From Peterkaempfera podocarpi (GTDB lineage: Bacteria > Actinomycetota > Actinomycetes > Streptomycetales > Streptomycetaceae), in NCBI RefSeq assembly GCF_042466665.1, contig NZ_CP162102.1:930001-994000 (forward strand): a DNA stretch of 64,000 nt, written 5' to 3'. Position numbers and translations under genes: made by a program. The notes under the pieces are model-generated. The model made no database searches. It saw only the letters and a program-made list of their open reading frames with translations, and had not been told where the DNA came from. This document shows, piece after piece, positions 34,626-43,882 of this stretch (the first letter of the stretch is position 1; every line of letters starts with the position of its first letter).

Positions 34626-35495
34626 GTGACAATCAACATCCCAGCCGCCATTCTCGAACAGGCCGAGGCAGAGGAGATGTACGAATTCGAAGGCGGAGTT
34701 CCGGAAACACTCAGGGAGAAATGGGGGATCGCGTCCGCCCGACTGGGAGGCGGAGTCGTGCTGGCCATGCGGGACGACTCCAGTGACTACTGGAGCAAGG
34801 CTCTCGGATTCGGGTTCGACGAGCCCGTCACGCTGTCGATGATGGACCAGGTCATCTCCTTCTATCGTGAGCGGGACGTCCGCCTGGCCACCGTCCAGCT
34901 CGCGCCGTCGGTGGTTCCCGACGACTGGCCCGCAATCTGTGCGGCTCTCGGCCTCGAACCCGGCGAGATCATCCGCAAGCTCGGCTGTGACATCGGGGCG
35001 GCGGTCGAGGCGAGCGCGGGTGCCGCCCTCGACGATGGTCTGACAGTCGGCCCGGTCACCCCGGACGAGGCCGCCGCCTGGGCCGACGTGATGCCGAGGG
35101 CGATGGGAATGCCTCACCAGGGAATGCAGGACATGGCCGCCGCCTCCGTCGGCCGCGCCGGCTGGCACCCCTTCGCCGTCCGCGAATCCGGCGCCATCGT
35201 CGCCACCGCCACCCTGCGAGTCCAGGGCGAGGTGGGCAGTCTGTTCGCGGGGTGCACCCTGCCTGAGGCACGTGGGCGCGGAGCACAGTCCGCGCTGATC
35301 GCTGCCCGCATCCGAGCGGCCCGCGACGCGGGGTGCCGCCGGCTCGCCGTAGAGACGTTCGACGAGCCCGCGGGCACGCACAACTCCTCGTACCACAACC
35401 TGATTCGCGCCGGATTCACGCTCCAGTACCCGCGCCGGAACTGGATCTGGCGCAACCCGGCGGTGTCCCCCGGCGCCGACGTCGCCGCTGACTGA
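34626..35495 (+). CDS. GNAT-family N-acetyltransferase (two-lobed)
   Basis: A 289-residue protein with a C-terminal GNAT fold. Its acetyl-CoA loop is ARGRGAQSALIAARIRAARD, followed by CRRLAVETFDE and NLIRAGFTLQY. The N-terminal half (YWSKALGFGFDEPVTLSMMD) is a degenerate second GNAT-like lobe, as in tandem-GNAT proteins. GTG 34626 is supported by ggaagga ten bases upstream. Acceptor unknown. Confidence 0.85.
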   Translation: MTINIPAAILEQAEAEEMYEFEGGVPETLREKWGIASARLGGGVVLAMRDDSSDYWSKALGFGFDEPVTLSMMDQVISFYRERDVRLATVQLAPSVVPDDWPAICAALGLEPGEIIRKLGCDIGAAVEASAGAALDDGLTVGPVTPDEAAAWADVMPRAMGMPHQGMQDMAAASVGRAGWHPFAVRESGAIVATATLRVQGEVGSLFAGCTLPEARGRGAQSALIAARIRAARDAGCRRLAVETFDEPAGTHNSSYHNLIRAGFTLQYPRRNWIWRNPAVSPGADVAAD

Positions 35496-35977
35496 ACCCC
35501 ACCGCCGTCGGCGACCCCAGGCCCCTGACGGCCGGGGCGCCCCCGACAGCGGGCGGCAGCCTGCCGCTGAGGGTCCGGCAGTCCCTCGTTGGCAGCGCAA
35601 GGAGCAGGCCGAGGTTGTGGATGCCCAGGTGGCGTCTGTGTCCCACGACGCGCTTGCCGACGCCGATCCCCCGGCCGGGCACGGTGGACGTACAGGACGC
35701 CGTTCGTGAGTGTGCGCAAGTCATGCCCGAGTGGGCGACCGAGAGACCACTGCAGTGTCGATGACGTGCGGCCATGTCTCGGCAGTACCGTCCGCCCCAT
35801 CTGGTGAGGGCGTACACAAGGGGGAACGAGGCGCCGCGGGATGCGGCAGGAACAAGGCAGGCAAAACTACGGACTCTGCGTGGTTGCGCCCATTGTCCTC
35901 CATGGCTCCCAGTTCGCACGAGCCGCGCAATCAAACACCATTTTCCAGGTTGAAGCATCCTCTTGAAAGGAGATTCC
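35496..35977. other. Intergenic between two GNAT genes
   Basis: About 480 bp. A minus-strand frame around 35560-35720 contains GIGVGKRVVGHRRHLGIHN, which looks somewhat protein-like but matches no family I can name. The last 30 bases hold the strong gaaaggaga site of the next gene. No hairpin or operator stood out. Confidence 0.4.
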
Positions 35978-36748
35978 ATGATGCAGACAAATGATCCGCT
36001 CAAGCCGGTCGTGAGCGCGTACGCCGCCACGTTCGAGAAGCTGGCAGCCGCCACTGGGCACACCCGCAGGGGCCGCAACGATGCCCTGCTGGCCGTCTGC
36101 GGGGCTCCCATCGCTGCGCTCAATGCCGTGATCAGTACCAGTCAGGAGCCGGACCCCGAGGAGATAGCCGCGCTGGCGACCACCGTGGCCCAGGGGACGG
36201 TGCCCTGGAGCATCCACGTGCGCGGGGTGCCGGGGCCCCTCGTCGCCGAAGTGGCGGCACACCATGGGCTCACCCGGTTCGCCAGTCAGCCGCTGATGAT
36301 CCGACGACCCGAACAGGACATGCCGCAGGAGTCCGGCATCGCCTCCCTGCGCGTACGGGCGGTGTCGGCCAACGAACTGGACCTGTACGCCCGAACCCTT
36401 TCCACGGGCTTCGAAGGCCCACAGGAGATGTTCCGGATCTTCGCCGACCCGGCGCTGGCGCGGATCGACGGGGTCACGCACTACGTGGCAGAACTCGACG
36501 GGCAACCGGTAGGGACGGGCATGACGGCCGTCTTCGGCGAGCTGACGGGTATTTTCAACATCACCACCCTGCCCGAGCACCGACGGCGCGGCTACGGACG
36601 GGCCGTCACGGCGGAGCTGGTACGCCTCAGCCGGGCCGCCGGCGCCCCCACCGCCTATCTCTATGCGAGCAAGATGGGCGAACCCGTGTATGAGTCTCTC
36701 GGCTTCCGTACCGAGGAGCACCTGACCGTGATCACTGCTGAATTGTGA
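35978..36748 (+). CDS. GNAT-family N-acetyltransferase
   Basis: A 256-residue protein. The GNAT domain occupies the C-terminal ~140 residues: VAELDGQPVGTGMTAVFGE, the acetyl-CoA loop EHRRRGYGRAVTAELVRLSR, and LYASKMGEPVYESLGFRTEE. The N-terminal ~100 residues are a helical extension. ATG 35978 follows gaaaggaga. It is not closely similar to the preceding GNAT, so this is not a recent duplication. Substrate unknown. Confidence 0.87.
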   Translation: MMQTNDPLKPVVSAYAATFEKLAAATGHTRRGRNDALLAVCGAPIAALNAVISTSQEPDPEEIAALATTVAQGTVPWSIHVRGVPGPLVAEVAAHHGLTRFASQPLMIRRPEQDMPQESGIASLRVRAVSANELDLYARTLSTGFEGPQEMFRIFADPALARIDGVTHYVAELDGQPVGTGMTAVFGELTGIFNITTLPEHRRRGYGRAVTAELVRLSRAAGAPTAYLYASKMGEPVYESLGFRTEEHLTVITAEL

Positions 36749-36823
36749 TCACGGAGGACGGCTCGAACCATGGCGCCGGTCGCACCCGGCACGACGGCCG
36801 CTCCCGTGGTCGTGCCGGGTGCG
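36726..36823. terminator. Two tandem hairpins at the end of the GNAT gene
   Basis: First hairpin: ccgtgatcac (36726-36735) with gtgatcacgg (36745-36754), spanning the stop codon. Second: cgcacccggcacgac (36781-36795) with gtcgtgccgggtgcg (36809-36823), a perfect 15-bp stem. Between here and 37262 only a short frame ending in a hydrophobic stretch (FTALIWLLIAYLFGL, about 36905-36950) is visible, of unknown origin. Confidence 0.78.
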
Positions 36824-37261
36824 GGCGAGCCCGCGAGTGTGCCGCGCGACGAGCTCCGGATGCGGCCCGGGGCCGCGCCGCTCGCACGACCTGCGCGGGG
36901 CTCTCCTTCACCGCCCTCATCTGGTTGCTCATCGCGTACCTTTTCGGTCTTGTTGAGGTGCTCGAGACCCGTGGAACTCGGTAGGGGAAAGGTCGGCCGA
37001 CCGGGGCGCGTACGTCCGCGCGCCCCGGTCGGGCCCCCAAGTGACCGGGGCACGCACCATGCGAAGGAGACGGTCGTGCGGCCGAGGACGGCCTGAGGCC
37101 GCTCGCCGGTCGGCCCGCGACGAGCGCACAGCGGCGACACGCGGAATCCACGGGCAGACTGTCGACCCGGCAGCCCTGACGGGTGGCGCCGGCCGACAGA
37201 ACCACCCCGTCCTGCCGGCGACTTCGCTCCAGCGGGGCGTGTGGTTCCGTCCGCTTCGCGG

Positions 37262-37360
37262 CCCTGTCCCTCCGTCGGCATGGAAGGTCTCGGGGACGAC
37301 GCCGTCGCGCTCGATGGTCTCGCGGATCGCCTCCGCGACGCGGCTGCCGTCGTCAGGCCT
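37262..37360 (-). pseudogene. IS3-type transposase/integrase core fragment
   Basis: The minus-strand frame reads VAEAIRETIERDGVVPETFH then ADGGT. This is the rve-core segment of IS3-family OrfB transposases (the catalytic Asp in HADGGT). Sequence on either side does not continue the domain. It lies at the 3' end of the CPBP gene. Confidence 0.5.
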
Positions 37361-38288
37361 GTCGCGCCCCCGCGAGTTCGCCGCGACGGTGGATCCGGTC
37401 GCGGCGCTTCGCGGCCCGCAGGAACACCACGGTGGGAACGGCGCAGACCAGGATGGCGAAGATGCTGGCCTCGGGGCCGAAGCTTCCGCCGGACAGGATG
37501 TCGGGACCGCTGACGTAGGCGCGCAGGAGGCCGCCGGTCCCGCTGCCGGCGCCAGAGACGGCGGTGCCGTAGATGCCCTGCTCAGCCGCGTTCCAGGCGA
37601 AGTGCAGTCCGATCGCCGGCCACAGCGAGCGGGTGGCGGCGTAGAGCGCACCGAACATCAGTCCGGACTCGACGGCGATCGACAGCGCGCCCCAGACGGT
37701 GGCGTCCTTGTTGACCAGGTGCAGGCCGCCGAAGACGAGCCCCGAGACCACCACGGCCCCGTAGGTCCCGGCCTTCTCCTCCAGCACCCGGAACAGCGCG
37801 CCGCGGAAGGCCAGTTCCTCGGTCACCGAAGCGCAGATCATCAGTCCCAGGGTGGTCAGCGCGCCGTCGATCGAGCCCCAGCCCCGGACGTGGTAGCCGC
37901 CGACCATCGCGACCAGGCCGATCGTGACGGAGAACAGGCCCAGCCCGAACAGGGCCCCGCGGCTCAGTTCCGACCGCGCCCGGGAGAGCGCCAACTCCCG
38001 CGGCCTGCGGCCCTCCAGGTACCGCACCAGCCCCACGTACACGGCCAGGGCCAGTCCGGCCGTCGCCACTCCGGTGATCAGGGCGGTCAACGCCGTGCCG
38101 TCGGCCGTGTCGTTGATCCCGGCAGTGATCGCGTCCACCGCCAGCATCAGGATGAACAGCACGGGCAGCCGCACCCACGCGGAGGCCGCCCATCGCGCCG
38201 GGCGTCCGGCACCCGCGTCGGGCGCCGCAATCAGGGGGGCGTCACTGGTGGCCGGCTGCGCCGCCGACCGGGGATCGTTGAACACCAT
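37353..38288 (-). CDS. CPBP-family intramembrane metalloprotease
   Basis: A 311-residue membrane protein with about eight helices. The ABI/CPBP catalytic motifs are present: EELAFRGALFRVLEE (EExxxR), FGGLHLVN and LHFAWNA, which together supply the glutamates and histidines of the metal site. Family members process prenylated or bacteriocin-like peptides or act in envelope stress. ATG 38288 follows an ideal ggaggaag on the minus strand. It is divergent from a histidine kinase gene and may belong to the same regulatory unit. The C-terminus (RRDRIHRRGELAGARQA) is a charged cytoplasmic tail. Confidence 0.88.
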   Translation of the reverse strand: MVFNDPRSAAQPATSDAPLIAAPDAGAGRPARWAASAWVRLPVLFILMLAVDAITAGINDTADGTALTALITGVATAGLALAVYVGLVRYLEGRRPRELALSRARSELSRGALFGLGLFSVTIGLVAMVGGYHVRGWGSIDGALTTLGLMICASVTEELAFRGALFRVLEEKAGTYGAVVVSGLVFGGLHLVNKDATVWGALSIAVESGLMFGALYAATRSLWPAIGLHFAWNAAEQGIYGTAVSGAGSGTGGLLRAYVSGPDILSGGSFGPEASIFAILVCAVPTVVFLRAAKRRDRIHRRGELAGARQA

Positions 38289-38528
38289 GGCTTCCTCCGC
38301 AGGGATTCGCTCGTCGCGGCTGGTCCGCGCTCCCGACACCGAGAAGCTACGGGCCGCGCCCCGCGCGAATCGTCACCGCGCGGTGGGCACTTGCCGCCTA
38401 CGCCGGTCCCCCGGGCGAGCTACCGACTGTCCTCCCTCGGGGGATGCCGTCGCCCGCCACCAGGCACTATGTTCGCCGTGCGGAACCGGCCGGTTGGGCG
38501 CCGGACCCGCCCAAGCCATGGAAGGCGT

Positions 38529-39806
38529 ATGGAAGACCGAGCAGTTCACGACCTGTCGGACGACGCGCCCGGGTGGGGAGTCGCTCCCGCCACCGCGAAC
38601 CCGCTGGAGGCCGCCGTCGCCCGGCTCCGCCGCCTGGCGTGGTGGTGGGGGTCCCGTCCGGCCGTCACCAGGGACCGCGAGTTCGCGCTCGTCTTCACCG
38701 TGCTGTCGTTCGCGGCGCCGCTGTCGCGGATCGGCGCGCAGCTCGGCGACCTCCCCGTTCACCAGGCCTCCGTCGCGAGCGTGCTGCTGACCTTGGGGCA
38801 GACCCTGCCGCTCGCGGTGCGCACGCGATGGCCGGCCGCCTGCCTCGCGGTCACGGGCGCCTCGTTCGCGGTCCACGAGTCCCTCGGCTGCCCGCCGACC
38901 TTCGGCAGTGTGGGGCTGTACCTCGCGCTGTACTCGGCGGGCGCCCACCAGAACCGCCTGCGCCGGACCGTCGCCCTGGCGGCGACGGGCGGCTACGCGG
39001 TCTTCGGCGTCGTCCTGCACGCGCTGGGATCGCCCGACGGCCTGGACGACCTCCTGCTCTACTACGCCGTCCTGGCGGCGACATGGGGCCTGGGCGTTCT
39101 GGTCCGCGGGCGGCGGGCCCAGGAGGCCGAGCATCGGCGACTGTCCGCGCAGGCTGCTCTCGCCGCGGAACGCAGCCGTCTGGCCCGGGAGTTGCACGAC
39201 GTGGTGACCCACCATGTGACCGCAATGGTCGTGCAGGCAGGAGCGGCGAAGTACCTCACTGCGGCGCCCGAGCGTCTGGACGAGGCCCTCGACGCCATCA
39301 GCGGCACCGGCCGCCGCGCGTTGGCCGAACTGCGCTTCCTGCTGGGCGTGCTGGAGGCGACCGGGGAGTCGGGGGGCCGGGAGCGGACGCCGTTGCCGGG
39401 CCGGGTGCCCGACCTGGTGGAGCAGACTCGCGCGGGTGGCCAGCCCATCGAGCTGGCCGAGGAAGGACAACAACCGGACATGGCCATGGCCGCTCAGCTC
39501 ACGGCGTACCGCGTCGTGCAGGAATCCCTGACCAACGCCGTGAAATACGCCGCGGGTCGCCGGACACGGGTACGGCTGACGCACGACCCCGACGGGACGC
39601 ACGTGGAGATCACCACCGCCGGCGCGGACGGCGGCGCGCCGGTCCCCGCCGTCCCGCGGGGCGGCGTCCCGCATGTCTCGGGAGGCCGGGGTCTGGCCGG
39701 CCTGCGGGAACGGGTGGAGATGCTGGGGGGCGAGTTCGCGGCCGGACCCGCCCCCGACGGCGGATTCCGGGTGTACGCGCGCATCCCCGCGGGAGGAGCC
39801 GCGTGA
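38529..39806 (+). CDS. NarL-type two-component sensor histidine kinase
   Basis: A 425-residue kinase. Four to six N-terminal membrane segments (to about residue 195) form the sensor. HisKA_3 carries the phospho-accepting His in SRLARELHDVVTHHVTAMVV near residue 221. The HATPase domain shows VVQESLTNAVKYA (N box) and GRGLAGLRERVEMLGG (G box). ATG 38529 has ggaagg just upstream. Its stop overlaps the response-regulator start (GTGA). It resembles many Streptomyces sensors of cell-envelope or antibiotic stress. A beheaded paralogous kinase fragment occurs at 56834. Confidence 0.92.
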   Translation: MEDRAVHDLSDDAPGWGVAPATANPLEAAVARLRRLAWWWGSRPAVTRDREFALVFTVLSFAAPLSRIGAQLGDLPVHQASVASVLLTLGQTLPLAVRTRWPAACLAVTGASFAVHESLGCPPTFGSVGLYLALYSAGAHQNRLRRTVALAATGGYAVFGVVLHALGSPDGLDDLLLYYAVLAATWGLGVLVRGRRAQEAEHRRLSAQAALAAERSRLARELHDVVTHHVTAMVVQAGAAKYLTAAPERLDEALDAISGTGRRALAELRFLLGVLEATGESGGRERTPLPGRVPDLVEQTRAGGQPIELAEEGQQPDMAMAAQLTAYRVVQESLTNAVKYAAGRRTRVRLTHDPDGTHVEITTAGADGGAPVPAVPRGGVPHVSGGRGLAGLRERVEMLGGEFAAGPAPDGGFRVYARIPAGGAA

Positions 39807-40501
39807 GCACCGCGCCCGCACCGATCAGGATGCTGGTCTGCGAGGACCAGGCCCTCGTACGCACCGGCTTCGTCACGATCTTCTCCGCCCAGCCCGACAT
39901 GGAGGTGGTCGGAGAGGCCGCCGACGGACGCGAGGCGATCCGCCAGGCCGAGGACCTGAAACCCGATGTCGTCGTCATGGACATCCGCATGCCCCTGCTC
40001 GACGGCATCGAGGCCACCCGACGCCTGGCCGGCCCCGACTCCGCCAACCCGGCGAAGATCCTGGTCGTCACAACCTTCAACGTCGACGAGTACGTGTACG
40101 AGGCCCTGCGCGCCGGGGCCAGCGGCTTCCTGCTGAAGGACGCGCCACCGCCCGAACTGATCAACGCCGTACGGACCGTCGCCCGCGGCGAGTCCCTCCT
40201 GTCCCCCGCCGTCACACGCACCCTGATCGGCCGTTTCGCCGAACGCCTGCGCCCCGCCGGCGCCCCCGCGTCCCCCGAACGCGACCGCCTCAAGGCGCTC
40301 ACCCCCCGCGAGCACGAGGTCCTCCTCCTCATCAGCGACGGACTCTCGAACGCCGAGATAGCCGCCGAACTGGTCCTCAGCCCAGAAACCGTGAAGACCT
40401 ACGTCTCCCGCATCCTCACCAAGCTGGATCTCCGCGACCGCGTCCAAGCGGTGGTGCTGGCGTACCGGGCGGGCCTGGTGAAGGAAGGCAACCGACACTG
40501 A
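39803..40501 (+). CDS. LuxR-type response regulator
   Basis: A 232-residue NarL/FixJ regulator and partner of the kinase just upstream (GTGA overlap 39803-39806). The receiver domain (residues 9-125) has the acidic pocket CEDQ and phospho-acceptor Asp in VVMDIRMPLLDG near 59, with Lys in FLLKDAPP. The C-terminal helix-turn-helix is LTPREHEVLLLISDGLSNAE, then LSPETVKTYVSRILTKLDL. Targets unknown; the divergent CPBP gene is the nearest candidate. Confidence 0.94.
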   Translation: MSTAPAPIRMLVCEDQALVRTGFVTIFSAQPDMEVVGEAADGREAIRQAEDLKPDVVVMDIRMPLLDGIEATRRLAGPDSANPAKILVVTTFNVDEYVYEALRAGASGFLLKDAPPPELINAVRTVARGESLLSPAVTRTLIGRFAERLRPAGAPASPERDRLKALTPREHEVLLLISDGLSNAEIAAELVLSPETVKTYVSRILTKLDLRDRVQAVVLAYRAGLVKEGNRH

Positions 40502-40787
40502 CGTCCGGGCGGATCCAGTGAGCCGCAGGGAACGGCGACCGCCAGGCAAAGCCAGTCGCCGAAAAGGACCTTCCGGCAGTGCGCTTCGCGGCCGGCGTCG
40601 CCCGGTGCCACCGGCCGCGGCTCCGGATCGTCCGCGTGTGGCGCCTTTCGACCGGGTCGGGGCCTCGATTCCGGTGTGCAACGTGATGGCTGCGACCAGG
40701 GAGGCCGAAGCGAAGGCGTTCGCCGGGCTTGTCGACACGGTGCGGCGCGATTTCCCCGGGCTACTGGTCACCGTGGTGACATGACGT
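40502..40787. other. Short intergenic with a small unassigned frame
   Basis: A plus-strand frame ending at 40784 finishes with EAKAFAGLVDTVRRDFPGLL, natural-looking for about 25 residues, preceded by Arg/Pro-rich nonsense. It may be the tail of a lost gene. No terminator stem longer than 8 bp was seen. Confidence 0.35.
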
Positions 40788-42368
40788 TCAGCCGAGTACG
40801 GCCGAGGCTTCGCGCAGGATCAGGCCGGCTCCGACGGCCACGACCGCAAGCGCCGAACCCAGCGGTGCCGCGCGGGTGAGGAGTGCGAGTGGCCGCCCGC
40901 CGCTCGAGCGCCGGCGCCGGATGGCCGCGCGTGCTATCCGGTCCCCGGCCCGGACAACGGTGAATCCGGCGACGGTGAGGGTGAGGGCGAGTCCGGCTCC
41001 GTAGGCGAGGACGAGCAGCACGCCGAACCATGCCTGCCCGAGGGCGGTCGCGCCCACCAGAACGACCACGGCCGAGGGGCTCGGGACGAGGCCGCCGGCG
41101 AATCCCAGCAGGAGCGTGCCGCGCAGAGTGGGGGCCGGGTTGTGCGGATGCGTGTGGCCGTCGTGGGTGGGGGTGTGGCTTGCGTCGCCGTCAGTGTGCA
41201 GGTGCGGGTGGTCGTCAGTGTGCAGGTGCGGGTGATCGTGGGTGTGCGGGTGTCTGTGGGTGTGCGGGTGTCCGTGGGTGTGATGGGTGTGCCCGCGCCC
41301 GCGCACGGCTCGTCGTACGAGCCCGGCTCCGGTGGCCGTGACCAGGACGCCGCTGGCGATGCCCAGCCAGGCGATCACCGAAGTCGTGGCGGTGGAGCCG
41401 GCGGCGATGAGGAGGCCGAGGGCGACCACGCCCAGGGTGTGGGTGACGGTGACGGAGGCTGCCAGCGGCAGTACGTCGCGGATGGTGGCGCGGCCGCGGC
41501 CGCGGGCGGCGGCGGTGGCGGCCATCAGGGTCTTGCCGTGGCCCGGGGCCAGTGCGTGCAGCGCGCCCAGCGCGAGAGCGGCGGCCAGGGCGAATGCCGC
41601 GAAGCCCGGGGTGAGGCCGCGGCGGGTGATCAGGTCGTCCAGGGCCTGCGTCCAGCGGTCTGCGCCACGCGGCAGCACCGACGGCGCGGCTGCGGCCGGC
41701 TCGTCGTCCACCAGGGCGGCGCCACCGGGCCGGATGCGAAGGGCCGCCGTGGAGGTGTCGGCGGGCGAGGAGAGCAGGCTCTTCGGGTAGGAGGTCAGCG
41801 TGTGGGACACCGAGGTCAAGGGGACGTCGCTGGTCGTGAGGGTCATCCGGTCACCACGAGCGGTGATCTCGCGCCAGCCTGGGCCGGAGTCGGCGCCGGC
41901 GCTGTGGAAGGCCACGGAGACCGTGTTCTGTGCGGGGAGCGGTGCGGTCAGTCGGCATTCCACGCGCAGGGTATGCAGTCCCGCCTGCCCGGGAAGCAGC
42001 TCGGCCCGGCTCGCCACGACCGTGGTGCCGACCCGGCGACCGGCCACGGTGAGCGTGCTGCCGCGGGCGGCGGCCTCGCACCTCTGCTGGGCCCAGGCGG
42101 TCATGCCCAGCTGCCGGATCCGCGGCTCGGCCTGGGTGGCCGGGATCTCGGCGAGGTCCTCGTCGTGGTCGATGCGCAGGTGCCCGGGGGAGGCGACCAG
42201 GCCGTCGTAGCGGTTGACGGTGAAGTTCCCCAGCGGATGGGCGTTCGCGGCGCCGGCCGGAAGGAGTACCAGGGCGCCGGCGGCGAACAGAACGGCTGCG
42301 CAGGGCGCAAGGATCCGGCGCCGGCGCGCGGTCCTGCCACCTGCGGCGGGTGCAGTCGTGGTGGTCAC
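40788..42368 (-). CDS. NicO-family nickel/cobalt exporter-like membrane protein
   Basis: A 526-residue protein. A signal peptide is followed by a large extracytoplasmic domain that starts HPLGNFTVNRYDGL. Six membrane helices of the NicO/RcnA family begin near residue 255, with the metal motif HALAPGHGKTLMAA and the second half GFAGGLVPSPSAVVVLVG. Between them is a His/Asp-rich loop (residues ~360-410, units such as HPHTHDHPHLHTDD), a typical metal-binding element. The GTG start overlaps the TPR gene's stop (GTGA). The cluster DUF4331-TPR-NicO suggests one function, probably metal handling or secretion of the DUF4331 protein. Confidence 0.85.
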   Translation of the reverse strand: MTTTTAPAAGGRTARRRRILAPCAAVLFAAGALVLLPAGAANAHPLGNFTVNRYDGLVASPGHLRIDHDEDLAEIPATQAEPRIRQLGMTAWAQQRCEAAARGSTLTVAGRRVGTTVVASRAELLPGQAGLHTLRVECRLTAPLPAQNTVSVAFHSAGADSGPGWREITARGDRMTLTTSDVPLTSVSHTLTSYPKSLLSSPADTSTAALRIRPGGAALVDDEPAAAAPSVLPRGADRWTQALDDLITRRGLTPGFAAFALAAALALGALHALAPGHGKTLMAATAAARGRGRATIRDVLPLAASVTVTHTLGVVALGLLIAAGSTATTSVIAWLGIASGVLVTATGAGLVRRAVRGRGHTHHTHGHPHTHRHPHTHDHPHLHTDDHPHLHTDGDASHTPTHDGHTHPHNPAPTLRGTLLLGFAGGLVPSPSAVVVLVGATALGQAWFGVLLVLAYGAGLALTLTVAGFTVVRAGDRIARAAIRRRRSSGGRPLALLTRAAPLGSALAVVAVGAGLILREASAVLG

Positions 42369-43779
42369 TTGACCGCCTCCAGGATCGTGTGTGCCGTATG
42401 GGCTCCCAGCGGTGAGAATCCCGGGTTGAGGAGGAGCGCGGTGGACAGGTCCTGGTGGGCGGCGGCGGGACGGCCGGCGCCGTACTCGATCGCACCGCGG
42501 TGGTACACGAAGAGCGCGTTGCGGTAGCCGGTGGCTGTGGCCCGGCGTGCGTACGGGAGGGCTTCCTGATCACGGCCGTTGACGTGCAGGGACCAGGCGA
42601 GGGCGTCGGCCGTGTGCACGGTGTGGCGGCGAGCCCACTCGGCTCGCGCGGCGGTGAGCGCCGCCCGAGGGTCGCCGTGGTCCGCGGCGGCCAGCGCGGT
42701 GTCGAGGTCGACGTCGACGCCGCTGGCGCGGGCCAGCGTGATCCAGGTTCCGATGAGCGTGTACTGCTGGTCTGCCCTCGCCCGGTCGCCCGGGCCTCCT
42801 CGGGCCTGGTACATCTCGCCCAGTTCGACCAGCGGGGCGGGCAGCGGACAGCGCGCCACCACGCCCTCCATCTCGCGGATCGCCTGCGTGTGCTCACCGG
42901 TGGCGTCAAGAGCGCGGGCCCGGCCCTCCAGTGCCGGAAGGTAGGCGGGATCGGCCCGCAGCGCTCGTGCGTACTGCTGCAGCGCGCTCACGTACTCGCC
43001 CTGATTCCAGGCGAGTTGGCCCAATGCGGTGGCCACGTAGGCCACGTCGCCGGGACTCACGGCAGACGCCAGCGCCTGATTGAGCACCCGACGGGCGGCG
43101 GTCACGTCACCGCGCAGCTCGCGGACGTAGGCGTACCGGGTGAAGACGGGCACGCCGGGGCGCCGTGCGTCGGCTGCATCGGCGGCCTGCGCCGCCTCAC
43201 CGTAGCGGCCGAGTTCGACGAGGGCGTCGATCCGGGAACACAACGCCCGCTCGCTGTACGGGTTGACCGCGAGCGCCTGGTCCGCGTACCGCAAGGCGCC
43301 GGTGAAGTCGTGCCGCGCAGCGGCGAGAGCGGCGAGACCGGCCAGCGCCGGGTCGTTGCCCGGGCGCAGACGCAAGGAGCGGTCGAGCGCCTGCTGGGCC
43401 AGTGGGTAGCGGGACGGGTCCCCGTTGGTGCGGGCCTGCTCGACGTAGCCGAGGCCGAGGGTCGCCCAGGCGCCGTAGTCCTTGGGCTGCTCGCGCAAAT
43501 GGCCCTGAAGGGGCGTACCTGGGTGTCGAGAGAGCCGGTGGTGAGGAGTTCTGAATCGGTGGCGCCGGCGGCCGGCGATACGGTCGGGCCGTCGTCCTGC
43601 GTGCCGAGCACAATGCTGCCTACAGTGAGGGCGCCGGCCAGCAGGGTGGCGCAGGCCGCGAAAGCGGCCAGACGGCGTACGGTCGTGCGCCGCCGGGAGC
43701 TGACGGGCCCAGCGGGGGTGGGGGCTATCTCCGCAGGCACCTCGGTGTGCCCAGTCTCGGGGCTACTCGGGGATGGCAT
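42365..43779 (-). pseudogene. TPR-repeat protein, single frameshift
   Basis: The natural start is ATG 43779 (agggagagg upstream): MPSPSSPETGHTEVPAEIAP, then a membrane anchor (LAAFAACATLLAGALTVGSI) and TGSLDTQVRP. Near 43510 the reading frame shifts at a run of four G (plus strand). The TPR domain (LREQPKDYGAWATLGLGYVE onwards, about 370 residues with eight or more repeats) then continues in another frame to 42365. A one-base loss in the homopolymer would explain it, whether mutation or sequencing error. The last codon overlaps the NicO gene start. If restored, the protein is a membrane-anchored TPR scaffold of about 470 residues. Confidence 0.78.
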
Positions 43780-43882
43780 GTCCTCTCCCTGATCGTTCTG
43801 GGCGGTGCGCACTGGTTCGGATCGCCCGGCGCGGCCCACCCGGCAACAGGTCGGTCGGGTGGGCCGCGCCGCCAGGCCCGGG

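Noticed and set aside
37041..38528. In-frame upstream extension of the histidine kinase (921 codons in total)
   Set aside because: The extension runs through the CPBP gene on the opposite strand and the divergent promoter; normal kinase sequence begins only at about 38529.
41140..41290. Short repeats at 41.15-41.29 kb as a CRISPR-like or tandem array
   Set aside because: They are the irregular His/Asp codon repeats of the NicO metal-binding loop, without uniform spacers.
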